This document shows positions 60,039-64,000 of a DNA stretch of 64,000 nt, piece after piece; position 1 is the first letter of the stretch; every line of letters begins with the position of its first letter. The position numbers and the translations under genes were made by a program. Origin of the DNA: Oscillospiraceae bacterium (GTDB taxonomy: Bacteria; Bacillota_A; Clostridia; Oscillospirales; Ruminococcaceae); the NCBI GenBank assembly GCA_004558145.1, contig SFDQ01000003.1, positions 62,001 through 126,000 of the forward strand, read 5' to 3'. Below the pieces are notes generated by a model, which saw nothing but the letters and a program-made list of their open reading frames with translations, was not told the DNA's origin and did not search any database.

Positions 60039-61085
60039 ATGCAGAAAGCGCTCGACATTTCCAAACATCAGGGCACCTTCAACGCCCAAATTACTAAGGC
60101 ACAGGGAATCAGCACGGTAATCTGCCGGTGCGCCTACGGCACGAGTAAAGATGTCCGATGGGACACCTTCGCGCACGCCGTAAAAGCCGCGGGCATGGAG
60201 CTGGCGGCCTACGGCTTCTTGACGGCGCATTACAAGAGCAAGAACGGCGGTAGCTTCGCCCAGGCTCAGGTGCTCATGCGTCAGCAGGTCAGCACCTGGA
60301 TTGGTCTCTGCACCCAGCAGGGGTGCAAAATCCTGGCGGTGGACGAGGAGCTGGAGTCCCCCAACACCATGGGCCTGACCATGGCTGACAACACCAGCCT
60401 GCTGATCGAGGCGTGCCAAATGGTCGAGGCCGCAGGCCTCAAACCTCTGATTTATTGCTCCGCCAGCTGGGCGCAGGGCCGGATTGACACCTCTCGGTGC
60501 AAATACCCGCTCTGGATCGCGTACTACTACGCCGACCCCAACGACCCCGACTTCGACGGATGCAAGGCGCTCGAACAGGTCAATACCGGATACAGCCGCT
60601 ACATGCTCGGTCTTGGAGACCAGCTCTACGGCTGGCAGTTTGGGCGTATCGGCTACGGCGCGAAGTACGGCGTTGGCAGTGCCAACGTTGATAAGGACTG
60701 GATTTACTTCCAGCCTGACGAAGAAAAGGAGGAGAAACCCATGTACACCAGTGATACTCTGAAAATCGGCCCCGTCTCCACCGGGGACCGGGCCGCCATT
60801 CGCACCCTGGCCGAGAGCCTGGCGGTGGCCGCCGTTGATGACGGCGACTACATCATCGTGGGCCCCATGGCCACTGATGCTCGGGCAACCGTGAGCAATA
60901 AGGCCTTGTCCCTGGGCCTGGGCTGTGAGGACTACGAAGAGCCTGAGGAGCCGCAGGCCCCCGCCGTCGATCTGACCGAGGTGCTGGCGGCTCTGGGCCG
61001 TATCGAGAACGCACAGACTGAGCAGGGCAAGCAGATGGCTGCCCTGCTGGACAAGCTCGCCGCCGCCGGCGCGGTGCTGCAGTAA
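60039..61085 (+). CDS. GH25 lysozyme-type endolysin
   Basis: 348 aa. Residues 1-225 are a glycosyl hydrolase 25 domain: KALDISKHQGTFN with the N-terminal Asp, the AVDEE catalytic acidic pair near residue 104, and YGWQFGRIGYGA near 208. It cleaves the MurNAc-GlcNAc bond. The C-terminal 110 residues may be a wall-binding or oligomerisation domain. Confidence 0.9.
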   Translation: MQKALDISKHQGTFNAQITKAQGISTVICRCAYGTSKDVRWDTFAHAVKAAGMELAAYGFLTAHYKSKNGGSFAQAQVLMRQQVSTWIGLCTQQGCKILAVDEELESPNTMGLTMADNTSLLIEACQMVEAAGLKPLIYCSASWAQGRIDTSRCKYPLWIAYYYADPNDPDFDGCKALEQVNTGYSRYMLGLGDQLYGWQFGRIGYGAKYGVGSANVDKDWIYFQPDEEKEEKPMYTSDTLKIGPVSTGDRAAIRTLAESLAVAAVDDGDYIIVGPMATDARATVSNKALSLGLGCEDYEEPEEPQAPAVDLTEVLAALGRIENAQTEQGKQMAALLDKLAAAGAVLQ

Positions 61086-61099
61086 AGGAGGAGAAAACC

Positions 61100-61564
61100 A
61101 TGGATAACAACAACATTTTCCTGGCGGTGAAAGCCGCCATCGTGGGCATCTTCGGCGCCTTCGGGGCCGCCTTCGGCTGGTTGGGCTGGCTGGTGCTGGC
61201 TTGGATTGGCTGCATGGTGGTGGACTACATCTCCGGCAGTTCGGCAGCCATGAAGGCGGGCCAGTGGTCCAGCGCCCAGGCCAGAGCCGGTATCTGGCAC
61301 AAGGCGGGCATGATCGTGGTGGTAATTGTGGCCGCCGTGGCCGACAATGTGCTGGCCCTGGTTGTGGCCAGTATCCCGAGCATCTCCATCGACTATACGG
61401 TACTGCTGCTGCCGATGGTGCTGGTATGGTACATCCTCACCGAGCTGGGCAGCATTCTGGAGAACGCTGCCGCCATGGGTGCGCCGGTGCCGGAGTTTCT
61501 GATCCGCATCTTGGCCAGCGCCAAGGAAAAGGTGGAGGCGGCCACCGGCGAAGACACTGAGTGA
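61100..61564 (+). CDS. Phage holin (PF05105 type)
   Basis: 154 aa with three to four hydrophobic segments. GWLVLAWIGCMVVDYISG followed by SSAQARAGIWHKAGMIVVVIVAAVADNVL is the pattern of toxin-secretion/phage-lysis holins. Last phage gene; it releases the endolysin. Confidence 0.88.
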   Translation: MDNNNIFLAVKAAIVGIFGAFGAAFGWLGWLVLAWIGCMVVDYISGSSAAMKAGQWSSAQARAGIWHKAGMIVVVIVAAVADNVLALVVASIPSISIDYTVLLLPMVLVWYILTELGSILENAAAMGAPVPEFLIRILASAKEKVEAATGEDTE

Positions 61565-61570
61565 TATGAC

Positions 61571-61615
61571 AAGGCCCCAACTGTCCGGGAAACCCGGATG
61601 GTTGGGGCCTTTTTT
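61571..61615 (+). terminator. Terminator of the phage late operon
   Basis: AAGGCCCCAAC (61571-61581) pairs with GTTGGGGCCTT (61601-61611), with an inner CCGGG/CCCGG stem, then Ts. Confidence 0.92.
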
Positions 61616-61620
61616 GCATG

Positions 61621-61651
61621 AAAAAAGCTCTCCCCGACAGAAGGGAGAGCC
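61621..61651 (-). terminator. Phage-borne minus-strand terminator facing the tRNA
   Basis: Stem GCTCTCCC (61627-61634) with GGGAGAGC (61643-61650), six Ts on the minus strand (A run 61621-61626). In the lysogen it ends tRNA-Leu transcripts; in the circular phage it ends the recombinase transcript. Confidence 0.88.
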
Positions 61652-61701
61652 ATTCTCATCGTTTACAGCTGAAAGCCACCAAAAGGCGCTCTTTGAACAG
61701 C

Positions 61702-61727
61702 TTTATAAACAAAGTTGGTGCGAGGGA
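61702..61727. repeat. attR: right phage arm and 13-bp core in the tRNA
   Basis: TTTATAAACA (61702-61711), the mirror of 25001-25010, then core TTGGTGCGAGGGA at 61715-61727, which is the CCA end and acceptor of tRNA-Leu. Confidence 0.88.
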
Positions 61728-61800
61728 GGGGACTTGAACCCCCATGGTATATACCACACGCACCTCAAACGTGCGCGTCTGCCGGTTCCGCCACCCTCGC
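61716..61800 (-). tRNA. tRNA-Leu(GAG)
   Basis: 85 nt. Acceptor GCGAGGG/CCCTCGC, long variable arm (TGGTATATACCA) typical of tRNA-Leu, T loop TTCAAGT, anticodon GAG in loop TTGAGGT, and encoded ACCA end. The 3' end forms the prophage attachment core. Confidence 0.95.
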
Positions 61801-61828
61801 GTATCAGGCGGGAAATTCCGCAAAAAGT

Positions 61829-61857
61829 ATTCTACCATAGGATGCTGGCGAAGTCAA
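61829..61857 (-). promoter_or_regulatory. Promoter of tRNA-Leu
   Basis: Minus strand TTGACT (61857-61852), 17 bp, TAGAAT (61834-61829), 29 bp before the tRNA 5' end and overlapping the rmuC stop. Confidence 0.75.
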
Positions 61858-63014
61858 TACCCAGAATTCTGTTCGCCGGAGGTTTCCTCTTCGCCGGGCA
61901 GAAGGGTCACCTGCTGCAACTTGCGCTGGATCTGCCGGGTGCGTACACCCACCAGATTTTCCAGTTCGCTGCTGGCCTGATTCAGCCGGTTCTGCGCCTG
62001 CGCCAGCGCCTGACCGAAGGTGTCGAATTCGGCCTTCACGCTGCCCAGCACCTTCCACACTTCGCTGCTGCGCTTCTGAATGGCCAGCGTCTTGAAGCCC
62101 ATCTGCAGGCTGTTCAGCAACGCCGCCATGGTAGTGGGCCCCGCCACCACGATCTTGTATTCCCGCTGCAGCCGCTCGGCGGTGCCCCGGCGCACCACCT
62201 CGGCATAAAGGCCCTCCACCGGCAGGAACATCACCCCGAAATCGGTGGTGTGGCCGGGGGCGAGGTATTTGTCGTGGATGTCCTTGCCGAAGCCGCGCAC
62301 CCGCTTGTCCAGCTCCTTGGCGGCCAACTCCACCGCAGCCTTGTCCGCCGTGTCGTAGGCCGCCAGCAGTGCGGCGTAGGCGTCCTGGGGGAACTTCGCG
62401 TCAATGGGCAGCCACACCGGGCCGTCGCCGTCGCCCGGCAGCTTGACCGCAAACTCCACCCGCTCGGAACTGCCCGGCACGGTGGCCACGTTTTCGGCGT
62501 ACTGCCCGGGGGCCAGCAGCTGCTCCAGAATGGCCCCCAGCTGCACCTCGCCTAGAATGCCCCGGGTCTTGACGTTGCTCAGCACCTTTTTCAGATCGCC
62601 CACGCCCGCGGCCAGTGTGCGCATCTCGCCCAGCCCTTTGTACACCAGCTCCAGCTGCTGGCTCACAAGGCCGAAACTCTTCTGCAGCCGGTCCTCCAGC
62701 GTCTTTTGCAGCTTCTCGTCCACCGTCTGGCGCATCTCGCCCAGCCGCCGGTCGGTCACTGCCTGCATGGCGTTCAGGCGCACCTCCATGGTGGTGCGGA
62801 TGCTCTCTAGTTTCTGCTCGGTCTGCACGTTGCTGGCCTGCAGCCCGGAGGCCACGCTGCCGGAAAGTTCCTGCCGCGTCTGGCGTATCTCGGCCAGCAG
62901 GTCCTGCCGCACCTTTTCCAGGTCCTCGCCGGAAAGCCCCCGCGGGCGGCGAAGCAGATTGGCGAGGCTCAGCACGCAGGCCAGCCCCGCCAGAACCAAA
63001 GTCACAATTTCCAT
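61854..63014 (-). CDS. rmuC: RmuC-type DNA recombination/inversion-limiting protein
   Basis: 386 aa from ATG 63014 (AAGGAG at 6 bp). N-terminal transmembrane helix (residues about 3-22), a coiled coil (about 35-150), and the RmuC nuclease-like domain (LKKVLSNVKTRGILGEVQLGAILEQLL, LPIDAKFPQDAYAALL, FLPVEGLYAEVVRRG). RmuC is thought to protect genome ends and limit inversions. Confidence 0.92.
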   Translation of the reverse strand: MEIVTLVLAGLACVLSLANLLRRPRGLSGEDLEKVRQDLLAEIRQTRQELSGSVASGLQASNVQTEQKLESIRTTMEVRLNAMQAVTDRRLGEMRQTVDEKLQKTLEDRLQKSFGLVSQQLELVYKGLGEMRTLAAGVGDLKKVLSNVKTRGILGEVQLGAILEQLLAPGQYAENVATVPGSSERVEFAVKLPGDGDGPVWLPIDAKFPQDAYAALLAAYDTADKAAVELAAKELDKRVRGFGKDIHDKYLAPGHTTDFGVMFLPVEGLYAEVVRRGTAERLQREYKIVVAGPTTMAALLNSLQMGFKTLAIQKRSSEVWKVLGSVKAEFDTFGQALAQAQNRLNQASSELENLVGVRTRQIQRKLQQVTLLPGEEETSGEQNSGY

Positions 63015-63065
63015 CATTTTCTCCTTGCAAAGGGGGATAACCTGCCCCCTGACTTCATAGCTATA

Positions 63066-63094
63066 AGTATACGTGGTTTGCCGGGGCAAATCAA
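63066..63094 (-). promoter_or_regulatory. Promoter of rmuC
   Basis: Minus strand TTGATT (63094-63089), 17 bp, TATACT (63071-63066). Confidence 0.7.
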
Positions 63095-63118
63095 CATTGC
63101 AGAAGGCGGCGAGATGAT

Positions 63119-63925
63119 ATGGGAAACTCTCTGAAACGAAAACGCAGGCTCTGGGTGCTGGTCTGGTGCGCCTGCTGCGCGGGCGCGGCCAGCGCCATGC
63201 TGTGGGCGGTGCAGCGCGCTCAGCCGGTGTGCCGTCAGTCGGACCTGGAGGCGACCACCTTCGTGTCCGCCCAGGCCCTGGCAGAGGAAGACGGGGAAAA
63301 ACGGGTGTTCCTCACTTTTGACGACGGCCCCAGTTCCACCACCGAGACGGTGCTGGACGTGCTGAAGGAAAAGGAGGTGCCCGCCACCTTTTTTGTGGTG
63401 TCGGCAGATAACAACAAGGACCACCTGCCTCTCATCAAGCGGGCGGTGGAGGAGGGCCACCAGATCGCGCTCCACAGCTGCACCCATTCCTATAAGACCA
63501 TCTATGCCAGCACCACCGCCTTCTGGGCGGACATCAAGGAGCTGCGCCAGCAGATAGCCCCCTATGTGGACTTGGAGACGGTGCATTGGATCCGTTTCCC
63601 CGGCGGCAGCACCAATACCGTCAGCCACAAATACGGCGGCAGCTCCATCATGAAGAATCTGGTGGCGCAGGCGGGGGAGAAGGGCTACCGCTATGTTGAC
63701 TGGAACGTCTGCGCCGAGGATGCGGCGGGCGGTCACCCCAGCGCCAATGACGTCTACCGCAACGTGGTCAAGGGCGCAGAGGGCAAAAATGTCTGTGTGG
63801 TGTTGATGCACGACACAAAAGCCACCCGCAAGACCACCGCCGAGGCTCTGCCGGACATTATCGACTGGTTCAAGGAGCAGGGCTACCGCTTCTGCCGCAT
63901 CGACGAGCTGGACCGGCAGATATAA
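63119..63925 (+). CDS. CE4 polysaccharide deacetylase
   Basis: 268 aa with an N-terminal membrane anchor (basic KRKRR, then about residues 11-31). NodB motifs: TFDDGP near residue 65, HSCTHSY (metal H-x3-H) near 118-124, RFPGGSTN near 158, and the late LMHD. An extracytoplasmic peptidoglycan or chitooligosaccharide N-deacetylase. No terminator is visible in the last 75 bp. Confidence 0.92.
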   Translation: MGNSLKRKRRLWVLVWCACCAGAASAMLWAVQRAQPVCRQSDLEATTFVSAQALAEEDGEKRVFLTFDDGPSSTTETVLDVLKEKEVPATFFVVSADNNKDHLPLIKRAVEEGHQIALHSCTHSYKTIYASTTAFWADIKELRQQIAPYVDLETVHWIRFPGGSTNTVSHKYGGSSIMKNLVAQAGEKGYRYVDWNVCAEDAAGGHPSANDVYRNVVKGAEGKNVCVVLMHDTKATRKTTAEALPDIIDWFKEQGYRFCRIDELDRQI

Positions 63926-64000
63926 GCGCCGCGATTGTAAATTTTTTGGGAATTATCGGCCCCGCCAGGGCTGGCGAATTGTAAACAGGGGCAAAATAGT
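63926..64000. other. Right edge, no feature recognised
   Basis: 75 bp of AT-mixed sequence after the deacetylase. Neither an ORF nor a convincing terminator is seen before the window ends. Confidence 0.6.

Larger units (their letters stand above)
24974..61727. mobile_element. Complete siphophage-type prophage integrated in tRNA-Leu(GAG)
   Basis: Bounded by a 13-bp direct repeat (24974-24986 and 61715-61727) whose right copy is the tRNA 3' end. It contains recombinase, repressor, replication, late regulator, terminase, head, tail and lysis modules in the standard order, with no obvious break in an essential gene. Average composition is close to the host, except in several AT-rich accessory cassettes. 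Probably functional or recently so; inducibility is not known. Confidence 0.93.

Overview
The window is a chromosomal segment of a GC-rich, low-G+C-phylum (Firmicutes) anaerobe, most likely a clostridium of the Ruminococcaceae/Oscillospiraceae (Faecalibacterium/Gemmiger/Subdoligranulum type). This is inferred from strong Gram-positive ribosome binding sites, consensus sigma-A promoters, an NfnAB ferredoxin:NADP oxidoreductase, PerR, a thiT gene under a TPP riboswitch, and the protein sequences themselves. No 16S gene is present, so the genus is an inference.

Left chromosomal arm (1-24.97 kb): the tail of an unidentified gene, then rpsL-rpsG-fusA-tuf with their own promoters and a terminator; a ClpA/ClpC-type AAA+ unfoldase; a GntR regulator; a GNAT acetyltransferase; nfnB-nfnA; a membrane-anchored XRE regulator; the TPP riboswitch-thiT unit; divergent nth and glyA; an esterase-rarA pair; perR; ridA; a small His/Cys-rich protein; a MarR-MATE efflux operon behind a 14-bp perfect operator palindrome; and a LysR-controlled SDR-MFS pair. 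The arm ends in a small DUF898-like membrane protein gene broken by one amber codon.

Prophage (24,974-61,727, about 36.8 kb): an apparently complete siphophage-type prophage inserted at the 3' end of tRNA-Leu(GAG) by a large serine recombinase. The reconstructed attP is a 50-bp site with near-perfect dyad symmetry, and the 13-bp core is repeated at both ends. The recombinase gene runs across attL, so its C-terminus, stop codon and terminator differ between the integrated and circular forms. Layout: recombinase, a candidate small RNA and accessory genes; CI-like repressor with operator repeats; early genes; recombination/replication module (YqaJ exonuclease, RecT, SSB, HD protein, replication protein, RuvC-like resolvase); ArpU-like late regulator followed at once by four 10-bp iterons; terminase, portal, minor head protein, scaffold, capsid; connectors and tail; tape measure, baseplate, receptor-binding proteins, GH25 endolysin, holin.

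AT-richer accessory cassettes interrupt this backbone: a PH-domain protein, a two-gene membrane cassette, DUF4145 and DUF2971 proteins on the minus strand, a KAP-family P-loop NTPase (PifA-related family) flanked by 135-bp direct repeats, an orphan HicB, and an HExxH metallopeptidase-like domain fused to the minor head protein with a possible immunity gene overlapping its end. A diverged copy of the repeat motif also lies beside the last cassette, which suggests a shared exchange junction.

Right chromosomal arm (61.7-64 kb): tRNA-Leu, rmuC, and a CE4 polysaccharide deacetylase.
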